This document shows, one piece after another, positions 35,477-43,715 of a stretch of DNA of 64,000 nt (position 1 is the first letter of the stretch; the number at the start of each line of letters is the position of its first letter). The notes beneath the pieces are model-generated. The model was not told the origin of the DNA. It did not search any database and was given only the letters and a program-made list of their open reading frames with translations. The stretch spans positions 310,750 to 374,749 of the forward strand of contig NZ_SNZH01000005.1 of the NCBI RefSeq assembly GCF_004363655.1, given 5' to 3'. The translations under genes were made by a program, and so were the position numbers. Source of the stretch: Tahibacter aquaticus (GTDB taxonomy: Bacteria; Pseudomonadota; Gammaproteobacteria; Xanthomonadales; Rhodanobacteraceae).

Positions 35477-35665
35477 TTACAGCAGCCGTTCGCTGCGCCC
35501 CTTGAGGCTGAGCGAGCACTTGCCACGCTCGTCGCGACGCAAGTGATCGATGTCCGCTGCGCGCACCACGCTGCCGCGATGCACCTACCGGAACGCCATC
35601 GGCTCCAGCCCCGCCAGCAATTCCTTCCGGCTGCCGTCCCGGCCAATTCGCCTGTGCAAAGCTAC
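35477..35665 (-). pseudogene. LytTR DNA-binding domain remnant
   Basis: Reading down from 35665 on the minus strand gives IGRDGSRKELLAGLEPMAFR, an in-frame TAG, then VHRGSVVRAADIDHLRRD and ERGKCSLSLKGRSERLL before TAA at 35477. This is the middle of a LytTR domain (RxHRSxxVN...LRRDERGKYSLxLKGRSERLPVS). The upstream receiver or membrane part and the C-terminal end are gone. A remnant of a LytTR response regulator. Confidence 0.6.
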
Positions 35666-35780
35666 GGGTCAGCTTTTTCCTGGCGGCGGCGGTGGCGGGA
35701 TAGGCATGGGATTCTCCCGCATGATGCGCTTTTGCGCTTCGACCCACTCACCGCACCATTCGGCCGCCCCCTCACCCCAG

Positions 35781-35812
35781 CCCTCTCCCCCGACAGCGGT
35801 CGGGGGAGAGGG
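35781..35812. repeat. Dispersed hairpin repeat, copy 2
   Basis: CCCTCTCCCCCGAC (35781-35794), loop AGCG, GTCGGGGGAGAGGG (35799-35812): a perfect 14-bp stem. Related to the copy at 14467-14506. Confidence 0.8.
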
Positions 35813-35818
35813 CGTGTT

Positions 35819-35885
35819 CTCGCAACTCGCGCAACTCGCGCAACTCAGCAACTCAGCAACTCAGCAGCCCAGCAGCCCAGCAGCT
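35819..35885. repeat. Low-complexity CAACTCGCG/CAACTCAG/CAGCC tract
   Basis: Short degenerate tandem units: CGCAACTCG repeated, then CAACTCAG, then CAGCAGCC. Located just beyond the hairpin repeat. Possibly slippage-prone, no function evident. Confidence 0.55.
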
Positions 35886-35972
35886 CTCAGAGCTGACCCC
35901 AAACCAAAGTTCAAACTCGGCCGCGGCCCCGTACCCGGACTCGAATAGTCAAAAACCCAAAACAAAATAAAA

Positions 35973-37424
35973 CTACAACTCCCACTGCCCCGCCGCCACC
36001 GCCAACCCCGAAACCACCCCCAGCGAAGCATCTCCCACCACGATCCGCACCCCAGGAAACTCCCGCGCCACGACCTCGCGGATCAACGGCGCCCGCGACG
36101 ATCCGCCCGTCAGGAAAACCGAATCCGGCACCACACCGATATCCCCGCGCACCCGCCCCAGCAACGCGGCCAGCTTGTCGAGAAAATCCGCATACGCCTG
36201 GTCGCGATGGCGCAGATCCAGCTCCACAGCCAGTCCGTGCTCGATGAAGTCCAGCTCGACCCGGTCCGAGGCGACCTGCCCCAGCGCGATCTTCATGCGC
36301 TCGGCCTCGCGGTTCAGCAGCGAGGTCGAACCTATGCGCTGCAGCTCCTGCAAGCGCGTACCGAACGGCTGCGGCGCGTCGCGATAGTTGTGTCCGCGGA
36401 ACTCTTTCTGCTGCGGCGGGCTTTGCACGCTGGCCGCCTCGCGGAAATGATGCACGGGTATCAGCGGATGGCCGCGGCCGAACAGCGGCATGAAGGCGGC
36501 CAGGCTCAGTTCGATATCGATGTCTGTGCCGCCGCGCGGCAGGCCCCAGCTGCCGAGGATGCGCGCCGCAGCGGCCGTGCCGCCGACTTCGGCAAAGGCC
36601 ACGTCGGTAGTGCCGCCGCCGACGTCGACGATCAGGCTGCGCTCGGGCAGCGTCAGCTGGGTGTGATAGTGCATGGCCGCCGCGGCCGGCTCTTCCAGGA
36701 ACGCAATCTGCTCGAAGCCGGCCGACTGCGCCGCTTCGGTCAGCATTTCCAGCGCCTGTTCCGTGCCCTTGGCGCCCATGGCGCTCTTGAACTCGACCGG
36801 GCGCCCCAAAATCGCCGCACGCACCGGCGTGCCGAGCTGGCGTGTCGCGCTCAGGCGGATATGTTCCAGCACATGGCTGGCGATATGCAGGATGACGCGG
36901 CGCGCATTCGGCAGCAGCTTGTAGCCGAGCATGGATTTGGGCGATTCGACCAGATGCCCCAGGCCGTCATTGATGTAGGCATCGATGGCTTCGTCGCCGA
37001 ACAGCGCGTCGTTGACCTTGACCACGGCGCCCTGCGACTGGCGCACCAGGTTTTCCATCCAGTTGCGCCGCACATGGCGTATGCCGGCTGCGCGCAGATC
37101 GGCGTCGCTGCGCTCGGTGGGTTCGGAGGCCAGCGCCAGCGCCTTGGCCTTGTCCCAGCCGGACAGGCGCTCGGCTTCGCCACGACGCTGCTGCCAGGCC
37201 ACGTAGGCGCTGCGCTGCGCCGCCTTGGCCGAACGCACATAGGCATCCACTTCCAGTTCGCGCTCGGCGCTGAGATAGAAATCGGCCGGGTCCGGCACCG
37301 CAGCCGGAAAGAACACCGCCGTGCGGAACTGGCTTTGCTCGCCGAAGCGGATGCCTTCGAGGCGGCCTTGCACGTAGGCGGCTGCGGCCGAATAGCTGGT
37401 TCCAAAATCGATACCGATCTGCAT
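35973..37424 (-). CDS. yegD: Hsp70-family protein, YegD type
   Basis: 483 residues. Actin-fold ATPase signatures: IGIDFGTSYSAAAAYV at the start, FLEEPAAAAMHYHT and LIVDVGGGTTDVAFAEVGG in the middle, and VFLTGGSSRAPLIREVV near the end. No substrate-binding domain as in DnaK, consistent with YegD (about 450 residues). YegD-type Hsp70 proteins are poorly characterised chaperone-like ATPases. It lies downstream of a DUF2235 gene on the same strand, with 155 bp between; both run away from the protease-NTPase operon. Confidence 0.85.
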   Translation of the reverse strand: MQIGIDFGTSYSAAAAYVQGRLEGIRFGEQSQFRTAVFFPAAVPDPADFYLSAERELEVDAYVRSAKAAQRSAYVAWQQRRGEAERLSGWDKAKALALASEPTERSDADLRAAGIRHVRRNWMENLVRQSQGAVVKVNDALFGDEAIDAYINDGLGHLVESPKSMLGYKLLPNARRVILHIASHVLEHIRLSATRQLGTPVRAAILGRPVEFKSAMGAKGTEQALEMLTEAAQSAGFEQIAFLEEPAAAAMHYHTQLTLPERSLIVDVGGGTTDVAFAEVGGTAAAARILGSWGLPRGGTDIDIELSLAAFMPLFGRGHPLIPVHHFREAASVQSPPQQKEFRGHNYRDAPQPFGTRLQELQRIGSTSLLNREAERMKIALGQVASDRVELDFIEHGLAVELDLRHRDQAYADFLDKLAALLGRVRGDIGVVPDSVFLTGGSSRAPLIREVVAREFPGVRIVVGDASLGVVSGLAVAAGQWEL

Positions 37425-37579
37425 CGCCGGGCTCCGGGTGTTTCGCGGGGCGCGGGAGTGTAGTGAGCATGGACGTCGATGTCGCGTGCAACGCAGCCGG
37501 ACGGCGAAAAAACGACGCCGCCACGCCTGTCCCGCCTGCCGCTACCGGCAAAGCAGACAGACGGGACACGGCGCCTGCT

Positions 37580-38701
37580 TCAGACGACGAAGCGTGGATC
37601 AGCCGGCAACAGCGGCCGTGGCCGGTAGGCACTGCCGTTCATGCGCACGCGCACGCTGTCGTGCAGCAGCGGCAGGTGCGGCAGATGACGCTCCTGGCCG
37701 CGGTTGACACGCCACTGGCGGTACCAGCTGTCGTCGTCGGGATTGCGCCGGTGGCGCGGCACCGGCAGCCATTCCAGCAGTTTCCAGAGCCAGCGCTGCT
37801 GCAGCTCGTCGTGGGCCGGCGCGCTGGCGGCGAATTTCTGCGCCACGCCGGCCACGTCGGGAACCCGTTCGGCGCTGCAGTCCAGCGTGCGTGCGCAAGC
37901 CTGCGCGTCGAAGCGCAGGCCGGCCGCCTGGGCTTCGCGCACCATCCAGGCCAGCGGAATGCGCGACAGGCCGGCCTCGGCTTCGGCGTAGCCGCCGCCG
38001 ACGTCGGAATGCACGCCGGCAAACCAGACCTGCTGCACGTCGGTAGGCGGCTTGCCGGCGGCCGCCACCGGCGTGGCGGTCCAGCTGTTCTGCACGAACA
38101 TGACGCGATGCTCGTCCAGCGCCTGGGCGTGGCGCACGACCTGCACATCGGCATTGTTGAAGGTACGTGGGAAGACCTTGGGCACCCAGGGCAGGCCTAT
38201 CGCACTGACCGTGTCGAACAGGCCGAGAAAGCGGATGGACGGCACCACGCGGCCGTAGTGCTCGCGGAAATTGTTCGCCGCCTCGCGGTTGGCCGGGTCG
38301 ATATAGGTTTCCCAGGCGAAGCGCACCATCTCGTCGAAGCCCGGATGCAGCAGGCCGATCTTGCTCAGCATGCCGGCCAGCACGCGCGCGGAATAGGCGC
38401 CGCGGCTGAAGCCAAACAGGTACAGCGTATCGCCGGGCTGGTAGTGCGCCATCAAGTAGCGATACGCGGCGCAGACATGCCGCTGCAGCAGGATGCCGGA
38501 CATGGCATCCAGCGTCATCGCCACGCGCCGCCCCCAGCGCGTGGCCAGCGAGTTCGGTTCTATGGTGCCGACACCGGGCTGGTAGTAGGTCTGCTGCGTC
38601 TCGTCGCGCTGCAGCAGGCGGCACAGGCGCTGGATGTTGGTATAGCCGCCGTTGGGATAGTTGTTGGTGCCGTCGATGCAGATGACCAGGTTGCGAGACA
38701 T
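37580..38701 (-). CDS. DUF2235 alpha/beta hydrolase, Tle1-like
   Basis: 373 residues. The start NLVICIDGTNNYPNGG is typical of DUF2235. The nucleophile is S99 in LFGFSRGAYSAR, the acid D163 in FLGLFDTVSAIG, the His H231 in GVHSDVGGGY. This is the Tle1 family of type VI phospholipase effectors, but no T6SS gene is near and no signal or VgrG link is seen. A phospholipase role as a toxic effector is possible. It is divergent from the protease-NTPase operon across a 461-bp gap. Confidence 0.85.
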   Translation of the reverse strand: MSRNLVICIDGTNNYPNGGYTNIQRLCRLLQRDETQQTYYQPGVGTIEPNSLATRWGRRVAMTLDAMSGILLQRHVCAAYRYLMAHYQPGDTLYLFGFSRGAYSARVLAGMLSKIGLLHPGFDEMVRFAWETYIDPANREAANNFREHYGRVVPSIRFLGLFDTVSAIGLPWVPKVFPRTFNNADVQVVRHAQALDEHRVMFVQNSWTATPVAAAGKPPTDVQQVWFAGVHSDVGGGYAEAEAGLSRIPLAWMVREAQAAGLRFDAQACARTLDCSAERVPDVAGVAQKFAASAPAHDELQQRWLWKLLEWLPVPRHRRNPDDDSWYRQWRVNRGQERHLPHLPLLHDSVRVRMNGSAYRPRPLLPADPRFVV

Positions 38702-39162
38702 GGCGTTGCACTCCCCGAAGTGGATATCGCCCAGGCCGCGCGGCCGGGCAAAAGTACAGCAGTGATCATGTGGAGCAGTTCCCCGGCGCGATCATGCGGC
38801 CTGCGGCCGGCTGGCGCCAAGTCCACGCCAAGGCGAGGTTGCCTGGGTGACTTTTTTCGCCGAGTGGCGCAACGCGATGAGAGGCCGCGCGCCCTCGCGA
38901 CACCTGCTGCAAGCCGGGCTTTAGCGGCGGAAAAGCGCACGCCGCGGTGACAAATGTGCAGCGTACAGACGTACACTCCGATGCATTCGCCGCGGCGAGG
39001 CACACACGGTTCCGCGATGTCCCCTCGCTGGCGCGGAACGCGGTGCATGCCGCTGTCCGGCTGCTGGCGGCGCGGCAATCGCAAGCATGTCGCCGCAGGC
39101 AGGTGTTCGCCGTTATCGGTGAATAGATCGAGGCAGCACAACCGCGTCGCCGGGGGCGCAGC
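38702..39162. other. Divergent intergenic region upstream of the protease-NTPase-nuclease operon
   Basis: 461 bp with no convincing coding frame. A short palindrome GTAC-AGAC-GTAC (38963-38974) and a GTGACA (38947-38952) may be promoter parts. A GGGGG run at 39148-39152 precedes the 39163 ATG. Confidence 0.45.
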
Positions 39163-40812
39163 ATGGGCAGGGTCAACGGAAGTTCGGGGCCGGTATCGGC
39201 GGCGCGGCTGCGCAACCAGAGCAGTCAGGTTGAAAGCCGCGTCTGCCTGATCTACTACCCCGACCGCGACGGCGGCGTAGTCCAGGGCACCGGCTTCCTG
39301 ATCGGCCCGGACCTGGTCATGACCAACTACCACGTGATTGAAGATGCGCTGGTGCGCCAGCTGGCCGGCGCCGCGGTCAAGGTCCGCTTCGGCTATACCG
39401 CCGAGGCACCGACGCTGGTCGAGGACAGCGGTGCCGATCTGAACCTCGCCGACGAAAAATGGCTGTGCGCCTCGCAGCGCTATGCCGATTCGGACAAGAC
39501 CGGCCAGCCGCCCTTCGCCCAGCCGCACGAACTGGACTATGCGGTGCTGAAACTGGCCGCCCAGCCCGGCCACGATCCGGTCGACATTGCCCCCAGCCAC
39601 GCCAGCCTGCGTGGCTGGTTTCGTCTCGACGCCTGCAATACTGAGGCCCATGCACAGAAACCGATACGCATCTTCCAGCATCCGCTGGGCGATCCGATCA
39701 AGGTTTCCAGCGGCGTGGTACTGAAACTGCCGGACAATGCCGACTGTGCGTTTCGCCTGCGCCACAGCGCCTCTACCGACTACGGCTCGTCCGGCTCGCC
39801 CTGCCTGGACGAACTGAATACCTGCCTGCTCGCGCTGCATCATGCCGGCGATCCGTCCAGCGAGTTCGCACGCTACAACCAGGCTATTCCGATTCCGCTG
39901 ATCGCCGCCGACCTGCGCCGCCAGGCGAGGAGCGAACTGGTCGAGCAGCCGCCGGTGCCGCGGGCGCAAGCCTTGAACGCCGCCGTCGTCAGGCCGGCCG
40001 GCGCTGCGGCGGCCGGGCGGTCTGCGCAGACCATCGCCTACGACTTGCGCCGTATCGGCAACCTGCCCTTCATCGCGCGGCCGCGACTGCGCGCGCTGCT
40101 CAGGCAATTTGTGGAAAACAACGAATTGTCCGGCAATACCGTAGTGATCGGCGGACCGGGCGCCGCCGGCAAAAGCCATTCCTGGTATCTGATCCGCCAT
40201 ATCGCCAACCTCAGCGCCGGCGTCTCGCCGCTGCGCGTGGACCTGGCCGGCCGCGGGGTCGGCGAACGCGGACTGGCCGACGTGTTCGAGCTGATCAAGC
40301 AGCCGCTGGGCCTGGACACAGCGCCGTCGCCGTTTGCCGACAGCAGCCAGGATGCCCGCGCAGCGGGCCGCCTGCTCGAGCTGCTGCGCAAGACGCTCAA
40401 GACCAGCGCGCAGAATCATTGGCTGGTCGTCGACGGCCTGGACGATCCGGCCACGCCCGACGACACCGTGGTGTTCTTCCAGCGCCTGGGCATCGCGGTG
40501 GTGCAGCACGAGATCGAACACATCAGCGCTTTCCTGCTCGGCCAGCTGCGCAGCACCGGCTACGAGAGCGAGCTGCAGATGCTGGCCTATGCGGAAAACC
40601 TGCTGCCGCTGGGCCGTGCCGAATTCCTCGCCTACCTGCAGGCGGAAGTCGCCGCGCGCAACGCAGCCATGGCCGCCGCGGATGCACAGGCCATCGTCGA
40701 TGCGGCGCTGGCAGACGTCGGCAATCCGCCGACACGCCAGCAGATGCAGCGCGCCGTGGTGTTTCTGCGCGATGCGATCGACGGCAGCGTGCCGGCAGCG
40801 GTGACGCCATGA
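39163..40812 (+). CDS. Trypsin-like serine protease fused to a P-loop NTPase (effector-associated)
   Basis: 549 residues. The first about 260 residues are an S1-type protease with the complete triad: H57 in TNYHVIED, D125 in ELDYAVLKL and S210 in DYGSSGSP. There is no signal peptide, so it is a cytoplasmic protease. A linker leads to an NTPase with Walker A GGPGAAGKSH (K337) and Walker B HWLVVDGLDD (D424). Only the core ATPase is present, without a long repeat tail. First gene of a three-gene operon; the stop overlaps the next ATG (ATGA, 40809). Protease-NTPase pairs of this type belong to the STAND-linked biological conflict systems. Function as an immune or suicide switch is inferred. Confidence 0.82.
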   Translation: MGRVNGSSGPVSAARLRNQSSQVESRVCLIYYPDRDGGVVQGTGFLIGPDLVMTNYHVIEDALVRQLAGAAVKVRFGYTAEAPTLVEDSGADLNLADEKWLCASQRYADSDKTGQPPFAQPHELDYAVLKLAAQPGHDPVDIAPSHASLRGWFRLDACNTEAHAQKPIRIFQHPLGDPIKVSSGVVLKLPDNADCAFRLRHSASTDYGSSGSPCLDELNTCLLALHHAGDPSSEFARYNQAIPIPLIAADLRRQARSELVEQPPVPRAQALNAAVVRPAGAAAAGRSAQTIAYDLRRIGNLPFIARPRLRALLRQFVENNELSGNTVVIGGPGAAGKSHSWYLIRHIANLSAGVSPLRVDLAGRGVGERGLADVFELIKQPLGLDTAPSPFADSSQDARAAGRLLELLRKTLKTSAQNHWLVVDGLDDPATPDDTVVFFQRLGIAVVQHEIEHISAFLLGQLRSTGYESELQMLAYAENLLPLGRAEFLAYLQAEVAARNAAMAAADAQAIVDAALADVGNPPTRQQMQRAVVFLRDAIDGSVPAAVTP

Positions 40813-43691
40813 TCGAGCTGCCGGCAACGGTCTCCTCGCGCGTCGTGCAGCAATGCCTGCACGACCTGCAGCGCCGCGAACACGGCGAAGCCAGCACAAC
40901 GCAGCAGATCTTTGTACAGGCAGCCTGCCTGGTCGATACCTTCAGCGTGCCACAGCTGCGTGAATTCGCCGGCCTGCCGCGCGACGCGGACTGGGTACAG
41001 CTGTCCATCGATGCGGAACTCGTCGCTGCCGCACAGAATGCCAAGGCCGGCACTGTCGCGATACCAGCGCGCTGGCGGCTGCGGCCTGCGGCGCGGCGCC
41101 GGGCATTGCAGCAGTTGCGCAGCGAAGGCCGCCTCGCGCAGGCGCTCGCCGCATTGCCGGCAGCGGTATCGGAGCGCGACACGCTGTTGCGGCAGCTGCT
41201 GGGTGCAGGCATCGATCTGCAGCAGCTGGATTTTCGCCAGACCGCGCTGCTACGCGAAGTGCTGCACTGGCTGGAAGGCAGCGAGTTCGCCGCACCTGCA
41301 CTGATCCATGCAGCAGCGCGGCGGCTGGACCGGCTGCAGCTGTTCAAGCCGTTCCAGCGATTGCTGGCGGATGGATTTCAGGGACGTCAGAAAGAACTGA
41401 AAACCTTGCGCGACTATGTGGGCGTGGCCGAACCGGGCTCCGAGCTGGGCCGTGTGGTCCGGCGCTTTGCGTTGCGGTCCGCGCCCGGCGCTTCGCCGCT
41501 GGTGCTGTACGGGCCGGGCGGCATCGGCAAATCCACTGTGCTGGCGCAGTTCCTGATGGAGCATTGCGGTCCGGACGTGGCCCAGCCACTGCCCTTCGTT
41601 TATATCGACATCGACCGGCTGGGTTTCCGCACCGCCGATTTCGGTCATTTCACGGTCGAGGCCGTACGCCAGCTAGCCCGGCAGGCAAGCGAATCGACCG
41701 CCATGCTGGAGAGCGAGCTGACGGTACTGCAAGCCGCGGCGAGCGAATCGTCCAGTAGCGATGCCGGCGCGCGCAATGTCAACGCGGACGAATGGCTCAA
41801 TCGCTTCGCCGCCATCATCGAACGCCTCGCCGAGTTCCGTGGCCTGCCCTTGATCCTGGTCATCGATACCTTCGAGGAAATCCAGCGCCGCGGCAACGTC
41901 GAGGAAGATTTTGTCTGGGACGTGCTGGTCAGGTTGCAGCGCGAAATACCCGACCTGCGCACCGTCGTCTCCGGCCGCGCTCCACCACGCCAAAGCGCGC
42001 CTCCGGGGCTACGCCTGCAAGGTCTCGAACGCCCCGCCAGCGAAGCCCTGGTCGATACCTACCTCGCCCAGCACGAGCTGGGCCGGCTCGACGCCGTCAC
42101 GCGCAAGCGCGTACTCGACATCGCCCGCGACAATCCGCTGACCCTGCGCCTGGCCCTGCGCCTGCTGCGCCAGCACGGCGCCGCCGCGCTGGCCGATATT
42201 GCGACCACGCGCTGGCTGGTCTTCCGTCTGGCGGAAGAAAAAGTCCAGGCGCTGCTGCATACCCGTGTGCTGTCGCATATCGACGACGAGGAAGTGCGCC
42301 GCCTCGCCCATCCCGGCCTGGCGGTGCGGCGCATCACGCCCGAGGTGATCAGCGAGGTGCTGGCCAGCCCCTGCCGCATTGCCGTGCGCGATGCGGCGCA
42401 TGCACAGTCGCTGTTCGAACGGCTGCAGCGCGAAGTAGGCCTGGTCGAAATCGATGCCGACGGCAGCCTGCTGCATCGCAGCGATGTGCGCAGCGTGATG
42501 CTGGAAAGCCTGCTCGCCGAGGCCGGCAGCGATACGATACGAAAAATAGACAATGCCGCAATTGCCTATTACCAGGACATCGATACGGCCACTGCGCGCG
42601 CCGAGGAAATCTATCACCGCCTGCGCCAGGCCCAGCCGGCTGCGCAGATCGATGCGCGCTGGCGCGACGACGTAGCCGTGCTGCTGGGCAATGCCATCGA
42701 CGAACTGCCCGCTGCTTCGCGCCTGTACCTGGCTTCGCGGCTGGGCCTGTCGGTGGACGAAGACCTGCGCCGCACTGCCGACCAGGGCTCGTGGGAACGG
42801 CTGGCGGCCCGGCGCGCGCGCGCGGCGCTGAATCGCGGCGCCCTGGACACGGCCAGGGCGGTGCTGGTCGAACGCACGGAGCGGCTGGACGGCAGTCCGC
42901 TCTGGGAAATCCAGGCCGAGCTGCAGCGCAGCACCGGCCAGTTCGAGGCCGCCATCGACCACGTCGACCGCGCTGTCGCCGCCGGCGGCTTTGCCGCCTG
43001 CGAGACGGTCACGCTGCAGTTCGTCGCGGTGCTCGCCGCGGAAGCGCTGGGCGACTACACCCAGGCGCGCCAGCGCCTGGCAATGCTGCAGGCGATGAAC
43101 GCATTCCACACCGACGAGATGCTCAAGCTGCGCCTGGACGTCTGCGCGCAGCGTCTGGCAAGACTGGCGCCGGCAGTGCCGAACAGCGCGGCCAAGGTAG
43201 CTGGAACGGCGAAGCCGCCACTGCCGCCGGCCCTGCGTCGGCGCGATGGCCAGATCAATCTGAACGGACTGCGCCAACTGAAATTGCGGCCGCTGCTGCT
43301 GCGCGAAACCGTGGCCGAATACGGCCTGGCCTATCCGGAAATTCTCTACTACGCGCTGGAACAGCTCGGCCTGCCCGGCCGCGGCACACAGGACTGGGCC
43401 ACGCGCATCGCGCGCGGACTGGACGACGCCAATGCCTGGGGCTCGGAACAGGAGCTGCGCCGCGATCTGGCCGCCAAGCTGCATGCCGTCGCCGAGACCG
43501 ATGCCAGCGGCAAACGCCGCGACAGCTCGCGCCAGTCCGCCGAACTGCTGCAAAGCCTGGCCAACTGGATGCGCCACGACGCGGACGCGGCCGGCCTGCG
43601 CGAACTGATCGTGCAGGGCTTCCGCGGCGACATCGCGGCGAACCTGCAGAACCAATCCACTGCTGCGACGGCCGACCCGCCGTTCCGCTAG
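40809..43691 (+). CDS. Large STAND-type NTPase with helical C-terminal region
   Basis: 960 residues. A helical N-terminal part (1-200) precedes DGFQGRQKELKTLRDYV, the GRxxE-type STAND entry, then Walker A YGPGGIGKSTVL (K241), Walker B LILVIDTFEEI (D353) and a sensor-like VVSGRAPPR. A winged-helix-like region follows (about 430-570), then TPR-like alpha-helical repeats to about 800 and a distinct helical tail (900-960). STAND proteins sense a trigger and oligomerise on nucleotide binding. This is the likely sensor or switch of the operon. It overlaps the protease-NTPase gene and ends 24 nt before the protease-nuclease gene. Confidence 0.8.
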   Translation: MIELPATVSSRVVQQCLHDLQRREHGEASTTQQIFVQAACLVDTFSVPQLREFAGLPRDADWVQLSIDAELVAAAQNAKAGTVAIPARWRLRPAARRRALQQLRSEGRLAQALAALPAAVSERDTLLRQLLGAGIDLQQLDFRQTALLREVLHWLEGSEFAAPALIHAAARRLDRLQLFKPFQRLLADGFQGRQKELKTLRDYVGVAEPGSELGRVVRRFALRSAPGASPLVLYGPGGIGKSTVLAQFLMEHCGPDVAQPLPFVYIDIDRLGFRTADFGHFTVEAVRQLARQASESTAMLESELTVLQAAASESSSSDAGARNVNADEWLNRFAAIIERLAEFRGLPLILVIDTFEEIQRRGNVEEDFVWDVLVRLQREIPDLRTVVSGRAPPRQSAPPGLRLQGLERPASEALVDTYLAQHELGRLDAVTRKRVLDIARDNPLTLRLALRLLRQHGAAALADIATTRWLVFRLAEEKVQALLHTRVLSHIDDEEVRRLAHPGLAVRRITPEVISEVLASPCRIAVRDAAHAQSLFERLQREVGLVEIDADGSLLHRSDVRSVMLESLLAEAGSDTIRKIDNAAIAYYQDIDTATARAEEIYHRLRQAQPAAQIDARWRDDVAVLLGNAIDELPAASRLYLASRLGLSVDEDLRRTADQGSWERLAARRARAALNRGALDTARAVLVERTERLDGSPLWEIQAELQRSTGQFEAAIDHVDRAVAAGGFAACETVTLQFVAVLAAEALGDYTQARQRLAMLQAMNAFHTDEMLKLRLDVCAQRLARLAPAVPNSAAKVAGTAKPPLPPALRRRDGQINLNGLRQLKLRPLLLRETVAEYGLAYPEILYYALEQLGLPGRGTQDWATRIARGLDDANAWGSEQELRRDLAAKLHAVAETDASGKRRDSSRQSAELLQSLANWMRHDADAAGLRELIVQGFRGDIAANLQNQSTAATADPPFR

Positions 43692-43715
43692 CCCACCCGC
43701 CACCGGAGCAATGCC

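Larger units (their letters stand above)
35336..35972. other. Gene-poor gap with LytTR remnant and repeats
   Basis: A 637-bp gap between the M19 gene start and the stop of the Hsp70 gene. It holds a broken LytTR sequence (35477-35665), a dispersed hairpin (35781-35812) and a low-complexity tract (35819-35885). Nothing else coding is convincing. Confidence 0.6.

Noticed and set aside
37580-38701. DUF2235 as a type VI secretion effector
   Set aside because: No T6SS, VgrG or immunity gene in the window; kept only as a family resemblance.
38560-40899. A 779-codon minus-strand frame opposite the protease-NTPase gene
   Set aside because: Low-complexity composition, no motifs, overlaps two better genes.
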